The notes: generated by a model from the letters alone, not told the origin. A stretch of DNA of 64,000 bases from Undibacterium paludis (GCF_022568815.1 NZ_JAKZHX010000002.1:310001-374000), one strand, 5' to 3'. Shown: positions 1 through 10,862, counted from the stretch's first letter. Program-made: numbers and translations.

Positions 1-106
1 TACTTTGCGTAGCAAATGTGTACAAAGTCGCTTCAGGCAATCTTAGCCTGCCAGGCAAATTCAATCAATAAACTACCCGCAGTCCATTTTAAAAGAAAGG
101 AAACAT

Positions 107-655
107 ATGTCTCACGTTCAACTGATCAATCCTCAAGAAGCCAGCAATGATCGTCAAACCATCCTGAATGAAATTCATGCCGCCTTTGGCGCGACACCAA
201 ACATGTTCCGTGCAGTTGCCAATTCGACTGCTGCGCTCAAAAGCATGTGGTCTGCATTTGGCGCCCTTGGTGGAGGATGCATTCCGGCAAAACTGGGAGA
301 ACAGATTGCCGTGGCAATAGCAAACCAGAACCAATGCGAATATTGCCTGGCAGCGCACACGGTCTTGGGGCAAAAAGCCGGGGCCAGCGCTGAAGAGATG
401 GCAGCTGCAAAAGATGGGTCATCCGCAGATTTAAAAACTGATGCGGCGCTCAAATTTGTATTGAAGGTTGTCACCCGGCGTGCCCAGGTCAGCAAGGATG
501 ATATCGATAGCCTGCGGCAGGCCGGATATGGCGATGAGCACATTGTGGAAATACTGGCTCATGTGGCACTGAACCTCTACACCAACTATATCAACGTCGC
601 ACTTGATGTTCCTGTGGACTTTCCCAAAGTCCGCTTAAGCACTGCAGCCCGTTAG
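107..655 (+). CDS. AhpD-like / carboxymuconolactone decarboxylase family protein
   Basis: A 182-residue cytosolic protein of the AhpD/CMD superfamily, whose members reduce peroxides or peroxiredoxin partners through a CxxC pair. The redox motif is visible as CEYCLAAH near residues 84-91, with the expected following histidine. No signal peptide or membrane segment is seen. ATG at 107 is preceded by an AAAGGAAA ribosome binding site. The next gene, 87 bp downstream on the same strand, is a redoxin-like protein with CPAC, so the two may form a small thiol-redox unit (inference). Family assignment is firm; the physiological substrate is unknown. Confidence 0.85.
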   Translation: MSHVQLINPQEASNDRQTILNEIHAAFGATPNMFRAVANSTAALKSMWSAFGALGGGCIPAKLGEQIAVAIANQNQCEYCLAAHTVLGQKAGASAEEMAAAKDGSSADLKTDAALKFVLKVVTRRAQVSKDDIDSLRQAGYGDEHIVEILAHVALNLYTNYINVALDVPVDFPKVRLSTAAR

Positions 656-741
656 TTTCGACCAGCCTGAATCAACAGGGATGCGGTGTCTGCCCCCCTG
701 TTGATGCATGAGATAAAAGTAGCATGAAAGTGAGATAAAAC

Positions 742-1320
742 ATGTACCCTAACCATACTCCTGCCCCCGAGCTCATCACCTCGGAGTGGCTCAATAGCAG
801 TACCTCTGTCAGTCTGAAATCCTTGCGCGGTAAAGTCATTTTTTTGTATTGCTTCCAAATGCTTTGCCCTGCCTGTGTCTCGCATGGATTACCTCAGGCA
901 TTGCGCGCGGCAGGCACGTTCCCCAAGCAAGATGTAGTCGTCATTGGTCTGCATACTGTCTTTGAACATCATCAGGCAATGAATAAAACCGCCTTGCAGG
1001 CTTTTCTTCACGAATATAGGGTCACCTTCCCTGTCGGCATAGACATGCCCCAGCAGGCCAGCGGCGTTCCCTTGAGCATGCAGCAACTTGGTCTGCGCGG
1101 CACACCCAGCCTGCTGCTGATAGACAGGGATGGAAAAGTACGACTACATCATTTTGGCATTATTGATGACATGAAATTGGGCCACATCATTGGTCAGCTC
1201 GTGGCAGAAAAGACCACCAACGGCACGGGCACATCCACAATTAAAGACGAACAGAATCTTGCAACCAGCAAAAGCGAAACGTCAACAACATGCAGTGATC
1301 TGTCTTGCCGATTGGATTAA
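742..1320 (+). CDS. Redoxin / AhpC-TSA-TlpA-like thioredoxin-fold protein
   Basis: A 192-residue thioredoxin-fold protein. The core (about residues 10-150) carries the redox motif CPAC in the context FQMLCPACVSHG, a cis-proline region GTPSLLLIDRDG, and the overall order of TlpA/AhpC-TSA redoxins. It has no N-terminal signal or membrane anchor, so it probably acts in the cytosol, unlike classical TlpA. The last ~40 residues are a low-complexity Ser/Thr-rich tail ending CSDLSCRLD, with two extra cysteines not typical of the fold. It follows the AhpD-like gene in the same direction. Function as a thiol oxidoreductase is likely; the partner is not known. Confidence 0.75.
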   Translation: MYPNHTPAPELITSEWLNSSTSVSLKSLRGKVIFLYCFQMLCPACVSHGLPQALRAAGTFPKQDVVVIGLHTVFEHHQAMNKTALQAFLHEYRVTFPVGIDMPQQASGVPLSMQQLGLRGTPSLLLIDRDGKVRLHHFGIIDDMKLGHIIGQLVAEKTTNGTGTSTIKDEQNLATSKSETSTTCSDLSCRLD

Positions 1321-1383
1321 AGCGGCGGCTTCTGCCCTGTCACTGGCAAAAACCGTGTCGGGCACTATGTTACGTATCCGTTT

Positions 1384-1869
1384 TTATGGTTTGAACGATG
1401 CTGCAATGCGTTTTGTAGCATCATCATATCTGGCCTTACCTGCTATGGCATAAGTCCAGTGAAATATGCTGCACCAGTTACCGTCGGTCAGCAGCTTGTC
1501 GTAGAAGATCTTGTTACCCACGGTACCGGAAATAACGGCAAACGATTTTCCCTTGGCGCGATAACTGACTTGCCCACCCACCTTGTTTTTTTCCTTTTCT
1601 GCTCTTGCCAGAAACGTGGATGCAGTAGTATCCCACCCCTCTATGCAGGCACGCGCATAGACGCGTAATTCGGCGTCATCATTTGCCGACAGGAATACCT
1701 GGCCATCACCATTCGCCGCCTCGCCCTGAGGTAGCAGATAATCAGGATAGTCGATAACATAGCCATAACGCTTATTGACGTAAGTCTGATATACGGTCTC
1801 AGCACTGACCGCCACGCTCAATAAGCATAACGGCAGCAGAAGAAAAAATTTGCGTATAGTCTGGTTCAT
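1384..1869 (-). CDS. Small exported protein of unknown function
   Basis: A 161-residue protein with a clear Sec signal peptide (MNQTIRKFFLLLPLCLLSVA... cleaved near AVSA-ET). The mature part has two cysteines, aromatic residues and a YVIDYPDYLL-like start, suggesting a small globular periplasmic protein. I do not recognise a named family. The start at 1869 is preferred over an in-frame ATG at 1905, because the latter lies inside the terminator hairpin of the upstream aminotransferase gene and would bury the signal peptide. It is convergent with the redoxin gene and lies downstream of the aminotransferase, separated from it by a strong terminator. Confidence 0.65.
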   Translation of the reverse strand: MNQTIRKFFLLLPLCLLSVAVSAETVYQTYVNKRYGYVIDYPDYLLPQGEAANGDGQVFLSANDDAELRVYARACIEGWDTTASTFLARAEKEKNKVGGQVSYRAKGKSFAVISGTVGNKIFYDKLLTDGNWCSIFHWTYAIAGKARYDDATKRIAASFKP

Positions 1870-1880
1870 TAACTGCCCAT

Positions 1881-1920
1881 CAAAAAACAAACCCCTCGCT
1901 TCCATGACAGAAGCGAGGGG
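1881..1920 (-). terminator. Rho-independent terminator of the aminotransferase gene
   Basis: Perfect 11-bp inverted repeat: CCCCTCGCTTC at 1892-1902 and GAAGCGAGGGG at 1910-1920, with a 7-nt loop. On the minus strand it is followed by TTTGTTTTTTG. It lies 18 bp past the stop of the aminotransferase gene. Confidence 0.92.
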
Positions 1921-1937
1921 GGGACAACTTGATACTG

Positions 1938-3131
1938 TTAAGCCAGGACTGCCGCTATCGCGCTGGCAGTTGCCTCGACATTACCGGTATTGAGGCCGGC
2001 AACGCACATACGGCCAGAACGTACCAGATATACACCAAACTCCTCTTTCAGACGGTCACATTGCTCGGCTGTCAGTCCGGTATAGCTGAACATGCCGCGC
2101 TGTGTCAGGAAGTAGCTGAAATCGCGACCTGGCAACTTGGCACTGAGTACCTCATGCAGTTTACGACGCATCAGTTGAATACGGTCACGCATGGCGACCA
2201 CTTCTGCTTCCCACATGGGGCGCAGTTCCGGGTCAGACAGGACACGTGCCACCAATTGACCACCGTGCAGGGGCGGGTTGGAGTAATTGCGACGGATGGT
2301 CGCCTTCATCTGGCCCAATACATTGACTGCCTGTGCTGCATCAGGGCAAACCACGCTCAGTGCGCCACAACGTTCACCGTACAGGCTCATGCTCTTGGAG
2401 AAGGAATTGGCAACGAAGAAGCTCAGCCCTTCATCAGCCAGCAAACGTACAGCAAAAGCATCCTCAACAATACCGTCACCATAACCCTGATAAGCCAGGT
2501 CCAGGAAGGCAATCAGCTCACGCTCTTTCAGTACTGGCACCAGTTGCTGCCATTGTGTCTGTGTCAGATCGACACCAGTCGGGTTGTGGCAGCAGGCATG
2601 CAGCAGGACGATGCTTTTCTTTTCTGCGGATTTCAAGGTTTCCAGCATGGCATCAAAACGCAAACCACCAGTCGCTGCATCATAGTAGAGATAAGTCTTG
2701 ACTGTCAGTCCGCAACCCTCAAATACTGCCCTGTGATTGTCCCAGGTCGGATCGCTGACCAGCATGGTCGACTGAGGGAAGTAACGTTTGATGAAATCGC
2801 CACCCACTTTCAGGCCGCCACTTGAGCCGACCGATTGTATGGTCACGACACGACCTGCCTTGACGGCAGCATTATCAGCGCCAAACAGGAGTTCCTGCAC
2901 AGCCGTGCGGAAATTTGCTGCGCCTTCCATTGGCAGGTAAGGACGGGCACCCGCTTCGGCAACCACCTTGTGCTCAGCCGCACGTACGGAAGGCAGCATG
3001 GGAATCTTGCCTGCATCATCAAAGTAAATACCAATGGACAAATTGATCTTGTTGGTGCGCGGGTCTTTACCAAAAGCCTCGTTCAGGGACAAGATAGGAT
3101 CGCCAGGATAGGCTTCGACGTGCTGAAACAT
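1938..3131 (-). CDS. tyrB: Aromatic amino acid aminotransferase (AspC/TyrB class I)
   Basis: A 397-residue class-I pyridoxal-phosphate aminotransferase of the AspC/TyrB subgroup, normal in length. Family landmarks are present: the N-terminal FQHVEAYPGDPILSL, NPTGVDLT (about residue 190), DLAYQGYG, the PLP lysine in SFSKSMSLYGER, and the substrate-carboxylate arginine region near the C terminus (GRMCVAGL). The enzyme exchanges amino groups between aspartate/tyrosine/phenylalanine and 2-oxoglutarate. The family does not separate AspC from TyrB by motif alone, so the aromatic assignment is the commoner annotation rather than a proof. It is monocistronic, closed by a strong terminator. Confidence 0.88.
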   Translation of the reverse strand: MFQHVEAYPGDPILSLNEAFGKDPRTNKINLSIGIYFDDAGKIPMLPSVRAAEHKVVAEAGARPYLPMEGAANFRTAVQELLFGADNAAVKAGRVVTIQSVGSSGGLKVGGDFIKRYFPQSTMLVSDPTWDNHRAVFEGCGLTVKTYLYYDAATGGLRFDAMLETLKSAEKKSIVLLHACCHNPTGVDLTQTQWQQLVPVLKERELIAFLDLAYQGYGDGIVEDAFAVRLLADEGLSFFVANSFSKSMSLYGERCGALSVVCPDAAQAVNVLGQMKATIRRNYSNPPLHGGQLVARVLSDPELRPMWEAEVVAMRDRIQLMRRKLHEVLSAKLPGRDFSYFLTQRGMFSYTGLTAEQCDRLKEEFGVYLVRSGRMCVAGLNTGNVEATASAIAAVLA

Positions 3132-3347
3132 GATAGAACTCCAGATGGGTTGGACTTAAAATCAAAGCAGCATGGTCAGCAAATTATTTCAATCAGGAAA
3201 CAAATTGCAATAAACCCATGCGTCAAACCTCTATTGTGACACATGCGGGCAAAAATTTAAGATACAGGTCTGCTAGGTGTGTAGAACAAACTGTATATAA
3301 AACCCTAAATCAACCTCAAAATTCCGTATCCCCACAACACGAGACAT

Positions 3348-3383
3348 AAAAAATGCCGCCACTGCATGGGCAATGGCGGCATT
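3348..3383 (-). terminator. Rho-independent terminator of the amidohydrolase gene
   Basis: AATGCCGCCA at 3352-3361 pairs with TGGCGGCATT at 3374-3383 around a 12-nt loop. On the minus strand the hairpin is followed by TTTTTT (complement of 3348-3353). It sits just downstream of the amidohydrolase stop codon at 3401. Confidence 0.9.
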
Positions 3384-3400
3384 CAGTGGCAAAACGACAA

Positions 3401-6400
3401 TCAATGGCCGTGAGAATGGGTTTCTGCTTCCACCGGCATGCCGTTACCGCTTTTCCCCTCGAAGAAGAAAGGTTTCCGGGCTTTGACTCCTTTGCCGATT
3501 TCATTCATGCTGGCAGATTCGTAAAGCCGACCATTCAACATCACCTGACTGACACGATCTGACTGCCGTATATCTTTCAGGACATCGCCATCAACGATGA
3601 TCAAATCAGCCAGCTTGCCCGCTTCCAGTGAGCCGATGTCTTTATCCAGCCCCAGGTAGCGTGCACCGTTGATGGTGGCGCTGCGCAAGGCTTCCATCGG
3701 CGTCATGCCGCCTTTGACCAGGGTCCAGAGTTCCCAGTGGGCGGCCAGTCCTTCACGTTGACCGTGTGCCCCCAGGTTGACTGGCACACCTGCACGTTGC
3801 AGTTCGGTAGCCGCCTTGGCAACCTTGATGACGTTATAGTCTTCTTCTGGCGCCAGCTCCCTGCGTACACTGCGTGGCTCCAGCACAGAACGTGGCACGT
3901 ATTTTGACAACAAGGGGTGCTTCCAGACATCCATGTGGGCATACCAGTAATGTTCGCCGTCAAGCCCACCGTAAGCCACACCCAGTGTCGGTGTGTAACC
4001 TACCTGGGTCTGTGACCACAATTGTTTGACGTCGTCATAGACTTTCTCCACAGGCAAGGCATGTTCGACACCAGTATGCCCATCGACAACCATGCTCATA
4101 TTTGTCTGGAACAAAGAGCCACCTTCAGGTACGACCATCATGCCAGTCTGGCGGGCCGCTTCCAGGACTTGCTGGCGTTGTTCGCGACGAGGCTGGTTGT
4201 AGCTCTTGACAGAGATGGCGCCGGCTGCCTTCAAACGCTTGAGGTGGGTCAGCGCATCATCAAGATTATTGATGACCGCGGAGAAATTGCCCTTGGCACC
4301 ATAGAGTATGGTGCCGGTTGAATAAATGCGCGGACCGACTACCAGGCCGGCTTTCTGCAATTCACTTTGGGTAAATATTTCGCCGGTATCATTTGACGGA
4401 TCATGAATGGTCGTCACGCCAAATGCCAGGGAAGCATAATTGACCCAGCTTTGCTGGGGGATGATACCGCCCTCACCCATTCCGCCGTGCCAGTGTACGT
4501 CGACCAGTCCTGGTAGTACAGTCTTGCCTTTGGCGTCAATCAGCGTGGCGCCAGCGGGTATGGCGACATCGCTTGCCTTGCCTACGGCCACAATGCGATT
4601 GTCCTTCACCACAATGCGACCGTCTTCGATGACTTCGTCAGATTTCATGGTGACGATCCTGGCGCCGGAAATCACGGTATATCCAGCAGGTTTGTCAGCG
4701 GCCTGACGGAAACCGATTTTCACACCCTGCTCTGCAACCTTGGGCAATTCTGCCGGCGCACCGGGCACAAAAGCAAAAGCATCTTTCAAATCGCGACTGA
4801 ACAGTTCATCACCCAAAGAGAAGTATATGCGTTTGCTGTCGCCTGACCAGTGCAGGTATTGCCCTGCATTGACATCGAGTTGTTTCACCGGCAGTGCATC
4901 CATCTTCTGGCCGATGGTGACAGCCTTGCCTGCCAAAGGCAGAGGCGTCACAAAGGCATGGTAGCGCTCACCAAATGCCAACCATTCACCGTCAGGTGAA
5001 ATCGCAAACTCGCCGGCAAATTCACTCTTGGCAACTGCCTGCTCAGGCTTGCCGTCCAGCGACAACCGCACAAGAGAGGTAGTCCAGTCGACTTCGCCTG
5101 TGTACTGCGTGCGGGTTACATAGACTGCCTGCCCATCTTTGCCGAATTGTGGTGCGCTCCCCTCTTCCGTCAACAACCTGGGTTCGGATCTGCCATCCAC
5201 GCTCGCCAAAAACACGCCGGTATCCATGCTATACCAGGGGCTGGTGAGGTATCCCCCCTTTGCTTTCACGTAAGCCACCTGCCTGCCATCCGGTGAAAAC
5301 CTTGCCTGCATATATTTGCCCGGGACCCTGGTGACGATGGTTTCCTTGCCAGTGCTGAGCTCCACCATTCTCACTGCACCGAGTTTTTCATCATTCCAGC
5401 TGCTGAATACCACAAACTTTCCGTCACGGGAAAAACTGGGGAAGAATTCAAAATGTGTATTTTGCGTTGTCAAGCGACGTGGCGTGCCGTTTGGCATATC
5501 CTTGACATAGACATGGCCCAGGGCCGAATACACCACTTTATCCCCCTGCGGTGCCACATTTACCCAGCGCAACTGGTGCACATCAAACTGGTCGGGCGCA
5601 ACTTCATGTGGAAAACGCAAGGCGGACCGCACTTCACGCGTATCTTTGACGTGAAACGGAACATCAACAGCCTTTTGTGCAAAAGGGTCCAGTCTCCAGA
5701 TTTTACCCTTGGCCCAGACGACGATTTCCTTGCTGCCCGGCATCCAGGTGAAAGCCGGATACACACCCTGTATGGCCCAGGCTTCCTGCATGTCCCGTTC
5801 CAATTCTGGCCAGGCAACCGTTTCTTCACCTGTCTGCAGGTTTTTCAGGAACAGGGTCGACTGGTTGCGGATTCTGCGTACAAATGCCAGATATTTGCCG
5901 TCAGGCGATGGTACGGGGCGAACTGCACCACCCGGCCCGCTGACGATGGACTTGACTTTGCCATCCTGTAAATCACGCCGGAAAATCTGGTACACCTGCC
6001 CATTGCTATCCTTATTGTATTCAAAGGATGTACCTGGAGTCGTATCCTGAGAGTAGTACACATAGCGACCATCTGGCGAAAACGCCGGTTCACCAAGGTC
6101 TTTTTGCCAGTTTGGTTTTTCATTCAATTGCACACCGGTACCACCGCTCTGGTGATACAACCAGATTTCACCTGAGCCCAGGGAACGTGTACCGGTATAG
6201 TGCTTGCGGGCAGCAATGTATTGACCATTGGGATGCCAGACCGGGTTGTTCAGCAGGCGAAAATCTTCCTTGCTGACAGCGTGGGGATTGCTGCCATCGG
6301 CATTCATGACCCAGATATTGTCGCCACCACCAGCATCTGACATATAGGCAATCTGTTTACCATCAGGGGAAAAGCGTGCCTGCATTTCCCAGGCAAGAGA

Positions 6401-6673
6401 ATGCGTCAGCGCCTTTGCTTCACCGCCTTCAATAGGCAAGGTATACAAATCACCGAGCAGGTCGAATACGATCTGTTTGCCGTCAGGGCTGACATCCACA
6501 CTCATCCAGGTACCGCTGGACGTGTCAATATTAACGATCTTGCTTTCACCTGGGGGATGGTTAACATCCCATTTCTTTTTCTCGGCATCCGGTTTTGTAA
6601 CAGGTTCGGCGGCCATTGCCGGAAAGCAGAGCATGACGGCACATGCCAGCGGCACTAGTCGTGAAATAAGCAT
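3401..6673 (-). CDS. Exported TolB-like beta-propeller / amidohydrolase fusion protein
   Basis: A 1090-residue protein with an N-terminal Sec signal (first ~21 residues, cleaved after AMA). Residues ~40-650 contain many PD40/TolB-type repeats (FSPDGKQIAYMSD, FSPDGRYVYYSQD, VPSPDGKYLAFVR and others), which form a beta-propeller. Residues ~690-1060 are a metal-dependent amidohydrolase: VDVHWHGGMG provides the HxH pair, SVKSY a lysine that could be carbamylated, then further His residues in DGHTGVEHA and LGAHGQREGL, ending in the usual KLADLIIVDGD segment. The C terminus is His-rich (HSHGH). It is probably a periplasmic hydrolase or peptidase of the Xaa-Pro/imidazolonase-like type; the substrate is unknown. 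It is monocistronic. Confidence 0.85.
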   Translation of the reverse strand: MLISRLVPLACAVMLCFPAMAAEPVTKPDAEKKKWDVNHPPGESKIVNIDTSSGTWMSVDVSPDGKQIVFDLLGDLYTLPIEGGEAKALTHSLAWEMQARFSPDGKQIAYMSDAGGGDNIWVMNADGSNPHAVSKEDFRLLNNPVWHPNGQYIAARKHYTGTRSLGSGEIWLYHQSGGTGVQLNEKPNWQKDLGEPAFSPDGRYVYYSQDTTPGTSFEYNKDSNGQVYQIFRRDLQDGKVKSIVSGPGGAVRPVPSPDGKYLAFVRRIRNQSTLFLKNLQTGEETVAWPELERDMQEAWAIQGVYPAFTWMPGSKEIVVWAKGKIWRLDPFAQKAVDVPFHVKDTREVRSALRFPHEVAPDQFDVHQLRWVNVAPQGDKVVYSALGHVYVKDMPNGTPRRLTTQNTHFEFFPSFSRDGKFVVFSSWNDEKLGAVRMVELSTGKETIVTRVPGKYMQARFSPDGRQVAYVKAKGGYLTSPWYSMDTGVFLASVDGRSEPRLLTEEGSAPQFGKDGQAVYVTRTQYTGEVDWTTSLVRLSLDGKPEQAVAKSEFAGEFAISPDGEWLAFGERYHAFVTPLPLAGKAVTIGQKMDALPVKQLDVNAGQYLHWSGDSKRIYFSLGDELFSRDLKDAFAFVPGAPAELPKVAEQGVKIGFRQAADKPAGYTVISGARIVTMKSDEVIEDGRIVVKDNRIVAVGKASDVAIPAGATLIDAKGKTVLPGLVDVHWHGGMGEGGIIPQQSWVNYASLAFGVTTIHDPSNDTGEIFTQSELQKAGLVVGPRIYSTGTILYGAKGNFSAVINNLDDALTHLKRLKAAGAISVKSYNQPRREQRQQVLEAARQTGMMVVPEGGSLFQTNMSMVVDGHTGVEHALPVEKVYDDVKQLWSQTQVGYTPTLGVAYGGLDGEHYWYAHMDVWKHPLLSKYVPRSVLEPRSVRRELAPEEDYNVIKVAKAATELQRAGVPVNLGAHGQREGLAAHWELWTLVKGGMTPMEALRSATINGARYLGLDKDIGSLEAGKLADLIIVDGDVLKDIRQSDRVSQVMLNGRLYESASMNEIGKGVKARKPFFFEGKSGNGMPVEAETHSHGH

Positions 6674-6920
6674 TTTATTTTTCCCTTGATTTTTATGTTA
6701 TTTGCAATTTTCACTGTCACGATGAGGTGTCAAGGTTTGCAGTGAACGGTAGGATATCAGCCTCCCCGGGCTAAGACGGGTCATGACACAAAAAGTTCCG
6801 GCTACTGTACGCGTGGAACAGGCGAGCAGAATGCGTCAATTGCAACAAAGCGACCCGACATAGTCGTTGAATCTGCCGTTCATCAGGTATGATTTGAGCA
6901 ATCCTATTTTGTCTGCAATC

Positions 6921-9900
6921 ATGAATTTATTTGCCACAGAAGACGAAGTAAGCCAGCTTGAAGACAGGCTATTGTCTGCCCAGGGGCTGGACAGGTTCTT
7001 TACTGAATTGGCATTGGCCTGGCACCTCAGGCAAAGGGATAGCCGGCGGGCGTCAACATTGACCATGGCTGCGCTGGCGCACCTGACCGAACTTGATGCA
7101 CCAGAAACCCTGCGGCGGCAATGCTATGCCCGACTCTGCCTGATCAGGGCTGAAATAGCCGCCCTGTTTTGCGATCTTGTCAATGCAGAACATTTTTTGG
7201 CTGAGGGTACGGCCATATTCACCGACATCAACGATATTATCGGCCTGGGCGACGCCAGCCTGAGCGATGCAGCGCTAGCCCTGGAACATGGCGATGCACA
7301 ACGCGAAGCACGTGCCTGTGCAACGGCAGCGGGATGGTATGCCAGGGCCAATGATGGTCTGCGCCTTGCCATTGCAGACTCGTGGGCTATTTATGAGCTG
7401 GCCTTTTACGAACCGATGGCTGCGTCAGTCAGGCATGCCGCTTTTGCCCACTCACATGCTCAACAGCATATGGATCATCCGGCTGTCGCTGCCCATCTAT
7501 ATGCGGCGATGGGGGTTGTACAAGGCAGACGCGAACCTGCCCGTGCATCTGTGCATTACCTGCAAGCCAGTGATTTTGCACGTCAGGCCGGTATGATCAG
7601 GCTGGCAATCATTTCAGCAGGCAATTCTGGCGAATCCATGCAAACAGTTGGTGACCTGGATGGCGCTGCCGGCGTCTTTGACTGGGCTGCCGAACGGGCG
7701 CATGACACCGAATGGCCTGCCCTGGTCGGCTATGCCATGTCACATCTTGGCAGCCTGTTACGCCAGCTTGGTCAGCTTGACCGCAGCCAAAAGATGCTGG
7801 AAGAAGCACTCAATGGCTTTTCCAAAACACCCGGTGGCATCAATAAGGCCATCGTCTATGCAGAACTGGCGGAATGTCTGCTTTTACAGGGAGAAACAGC
7901 AAAATCCATATCCGCTTTCAATGAAGCAATCACCCTGTTCCGCGCAGCCCACTCCATGGACGACCTGCCGCAGGCATTGATACGCTATGCACGAGCCTTG
8001 TCGATCGCTGGTGATGCGCAGGCCGCGCTGGCAGCCATAGCAGAAGCCAAAACACTGATACAACAGCACCAGTTTACTGCTTTGGGTGTGACGTTAAACC
8101 AGACTCTGGCAGAGATACATGCGCGTCATACTGTCACCTTGCCTGAGCACATGAGCGCCCCGAACGCCATTATTTACTATCTGGAAGAATCCCTGCAGAC
8201 TGGCGAAATGACAGAAGGCTGGCAAGCCAGTACAGAATTGCTGATGGCCTTAAGTGATGCCTGGGCCGGTGTCGGCGATACAGCCATCGCCCTGCACTAC
8301 GCACGCAAAGCCATACTGGCTGAGCAACAGGAGAGCAAACGGCAGGCAAACAACCGCACTGCCATGGCCCAGGTCAGGCATGAAACTGAATTGATACGGG
8401 CAGAGGCAGAACAGCATCGCCTGATCGCCGCATCAGAAGCAAGACGAGCGACCAGCCTGCAGGAAGCAAGCGCCACTCTGGAAAGACTGGGAAAAATTGG
8501 TCAGCAAATCACCTCCAACCTGGACCCCGAAGCTGTTTTTGAAGCCATACATTTTCATTTAAAGGACCTGCTTGATGCCACGACCTTCATCATTTACATG
8601 TTGTCTGAAGATGGACAAACCCTGACACAGGCTTTTGGCATAGAAGAAAACCTGCCTCATCCCTATCATGAAGTTGCCCTGCATGATCCCAGGGCATCAA
8701 GTGCAAGATGCGTGCGTGAACGGCGAGAAATAAAACTGGAACTCAAACCGGACAATGACTTCCCGGTGGTGGAAAATACCCTGGAAACACTGAGCCTGTT
8801 GTTTGCACCGCTCAGTATTGGTGACCGTATATTGGGGGTAATGAGCATACAGACGCCGCGAGAACGCGCCTATGGTGAACGTGAGTGCATGATTTTTCGC
8901 AGTCTGTGTGCTTATGGGGCGATTGCACTTGATAATGCCAATGCCTATCGGGAATTGCGACTGACCCAGCAACAACTGGAAGCTGCCAGCATAACAGAGA
9001 GACAGGCACGAAAAAAAGCTGAGGACGCCACCCGACTCAAGAGCGAATTCCTGGCTAATATGAGCCATGAAATCCGCACACCCATGAATGCCGTCATTGG
9101 CCTGGCCCATCTGGCTTTACAGACGCGACTGACACCCAAGCAGTACGATTACCTGAGCAAGATACATCATGCTGGCGCATCCTTGCTGGGCATCATCAAT
9201 GACATCCTGGATTTTTCAAAAATAGAAGCAGGCATGCTAGATGTTGAGCACATTTCATTTCTTTTGTCAGATGTACTCAACAGTGTTTCAACCATCACCG
9301 GCCAGAAGGCCATGGAAAAACAGATTGCCTATATCTTCCATGTCGCGCCCGACGTTCCGCCGAAGCTGCACGGTGATCCCCTGCGTCTGGGCCAAGTATT
9401 GATCAACCTGGTCAATAATGCAGTCAAATTTACACCTGCAGGTGGTGAAATTGAAGTCAGCATTCATTGTCTGGAACATTCAACCGCTACCGCGCGCCTC
9501 CGTTTTTCTGTGCGCGACACAGGAATAGGAATGTCCGAAGAGGAACAGCGCCATCTGTTCCAGCCATTTACACAGGCCGATGGTTCCACAACACGCAAAT
9601 ATGGCGGGACCGGGCTGGGCTTATCAATTTCGCGCAGGCTGGTTGAATTAATGGGCGGCACTATCGAGGTCAGCAGCATGAAGACCAAAGGTTCAACCTT
9701 TTCTTTCGAACTGGCATTGGCAATAGATCACAGTACAGTAGGGCATCACCAGCAAAATCAGTTTGTGCACAGTATGGCAAACAGCGGAATGCAAACACGA
9801 CGTCACGCTGGCCGACGCGTCTTGCTGGCCGAAGACAATCCCATTAACCAGCAGATTGCCCTGGAACTGCTCAGCATGCTCGGTATTGATGTGGACATAG

Positions 9901-10835
9901 CGGAGAACGGTGAAGAAGCACTACGTCTGATCATGGCGGCACAGACAGGATATTACGCCATGATACTAATGGATTTACAAATGCCTGTCATGGATGGGCA
10001 TGAAGCAGCAGCACAGATACGGCAAGACAGGCGTTTTGATACTATCCCTATTATTGCCCTGACCGCACATGCCGTCGGTGATATACGTGAACGCTGCATG
10101 CGCGAAGGCATGCAGGATTACCTGACCAAGCCAGTGCAACCAGAAGCTCTGTTCAACATCGTGACGCGTTGGCTGGCTATCACCAATGAGGCAACGGATA
10201 CAGAACAGCCTGGCAGCAGCGACGCTGATGAAACCGCGCCAGGATTACCACAGTCAGATGAACTCGATATGGTATTGGGCCTGCATTACATGGGTGGGCG
10301 CCATGACTTTTACCTGAGCACGCTCGACCGTTTTCAGCAGAGTCAGGCCAATTCTCTGTCTGAACTCAGGCGATTGACAAACATCAAGGACTTCCATAAT
10401 GCTGAAAGATTAAGCCATACTCTGAAAGGCCTGGCCGGCAGCATAGGCGCAACAAAATTACAAAGAATCGCAGGTGAGCTCGAATATGCATTATCAAAAG
10501 AAGCTGCTTATCCGAATGCCCCCTCAAACGTGCTCCCTCAGTTACTGGAACAGCTTGATGCTTCGCTAAATGCGGTGCTCAATGAAATTGGCGATTATTT
10601 ACCAAAGAATTCGCCAATTAAAACCGAATCCCTATTAAATGCCACCGAGGCCAAAACAATCCTGGACTCACTACGTAATCTGTTACTGGACTACGATGGT
10701 GAAGCACAGACCCTGTTTGAAGAGCAGCAATCGGCCATTGCCAGTCAACTGAGTTATGCAGACATGGCACAACTGAGACAATTCATGCATGAGTTTGAAT
10801 TTGATGCCGCCGCCAATCTGCTGGTCAGGCAATGA
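6921..10835 (+). CDS. Hybrid sensor histidine kinase (TPR-GAF-HisKA-HATPase-REC-Hpt)
   Basis: A ~1304-residue soluble hybrid kinase. Domain order: N-terminal TPR-like helical repeats (~1-480), coiled coil, GAF (~525-670), HisKA with H-box [10 protein letters not shown] (phospho-His ~716), HATPase_c with [11 protein letters not shown] (~890), one receiver with [11 protein letters not shown] (Asp ~1018), and Hpt with [10 protein letters not shown] (His ~1166). A complete internal phosphorelay is therefore present, with no transmembrane segment, so it senses a cytosolic signal. ATG at 6921 was chosen; an in-frame TTG at 6867 would add 18 residues, but a TATGAT -10-like box lies between the two. 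No cognate response regulator is adjacent. Confidence 0.9.
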   Translation: MNLFATEDEVSQLEDRLLSAQGLDRFFTELALAWHLRQRDSRRASTLTMAALAHLTELDAPETLRRQCYARLCLIRAEIAALFCDLVNAEHFLAEGTAIFTDINDIIGLGDASLSDAALALEHGDAQREARACATAAGWYARANDGLRLAIADSWAIYELAFYEPMAASVRHAAFAHSHAQQHMDHPAVAAHLYAAMGVVQGRREPARASVHYLQASDFARQAGMIRLAIISAGNSGESMQTVGDLDGAAGVFDWAAERAHDTEWPALVGYAMSHLGSLLRQLGQLDRSQKMLEEALNGFSKTPGGINKAIVYAELAECLLLQGETAKSISAFNEAITLFRAAHSMDDLPQALIRYARALSIAGDAQAALAAIAEAKTLIQQHQFTALGVTLNQTLAEIHARHTVTLPEHMSAPNAIIYYLEESLQTGEMTEGWQASTELLMALSDAWAGVGDTAIALHYARKAILAEQQESKRQANNRTAMAQVRHETELIRAEAEQHRLIAASEARRATSLQEASATLERLGKIGQQITSNLDPEAVFEAIHFHLKDLLDATTFIIYMLSEDGQTLTQAFGIEENLPHPYHEVALHDPRASSARCVRERREIKLELKPDNDFPVVENTLETLSLLFAPLSIGDRILGVMSIQTPRERAYGERECMIFRSLCAYGAIALDNANAYRELRLTQQQLEAASITERQARKKAEDATRLKSEFLANMSHEIRTPMNAVIGLAHLALQTRLTPKQYDYLSKIHHAGASLLGIINDILDFSKIEAGMLDVEHISFLLSDVLNSVSTITGQKAMEKQIAYIFHVAPDVPPKLHGDPLRLGQVLINLVNNAVKFTPAGGEIEVSIHCLEHSTATARLRFSVRDTGIGMSEEEQRHLFQPFTQADGSTTRKYGGTGLGLSISRRLVELMGGTIEVSSMKTKGSTFSFELALAIDHSTVGHHQQNQFVHSMANSGMQTRRHAGRRVLLAEDNPINQQIALELLSMLGIDVDIAENGEEALRLIMAAQTGYYAMILMDLQMPVMDGHEAAAQIRQDRRFDTIPIIALTAHAVGDIRERCMREGMQDYLTKPVQPEALFNIVTRWLAITNEATDTEQPGSSDADETAPGLPQSDELDMVLGLHYMGGRHDFYLSTLDRFQQSQANSLSELRRLTNIKDFHNAERLSHTLKGLAGSIGATKLQRIAGELEYALSKEAAYPNAPSNVLPQLLEQLDASLNAVLNEIGDYLPKNSPIKTESLLNATEAKTILDSLRNLLLDYDGEAQTLFEEQQSAIASQLSYADMAQLRQFMHEFEFDAAANLLVRQ

Positions 10836-10853
10836 AAACACTGACTGACCAGC
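10820..10853. terminator. Possible bidirectional transcript-end hairpin
   Basis: GCTGGTCAG (10820-10828) and CTGACCAGC (10845-10853) form a 9-bp stem around a 16-nt loop, spanning the stop codon of the hybrid kinase between convergent genes. There is no adjacent T-run, so the role as terminator is uncertain. Confidence 0.35.
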
Positions 10854-10862
10854 AACCCGGTA

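Noticed and set aside
1929..2825. 298-residue plus-strand open frame opposite the aminotransferase gene
   Set aside because: It lies fully antisense to a well-conserved enzyme, has odd composition (Gln/His/Cys-rich) and no family features; it mirrors the codon bias of the real gene.
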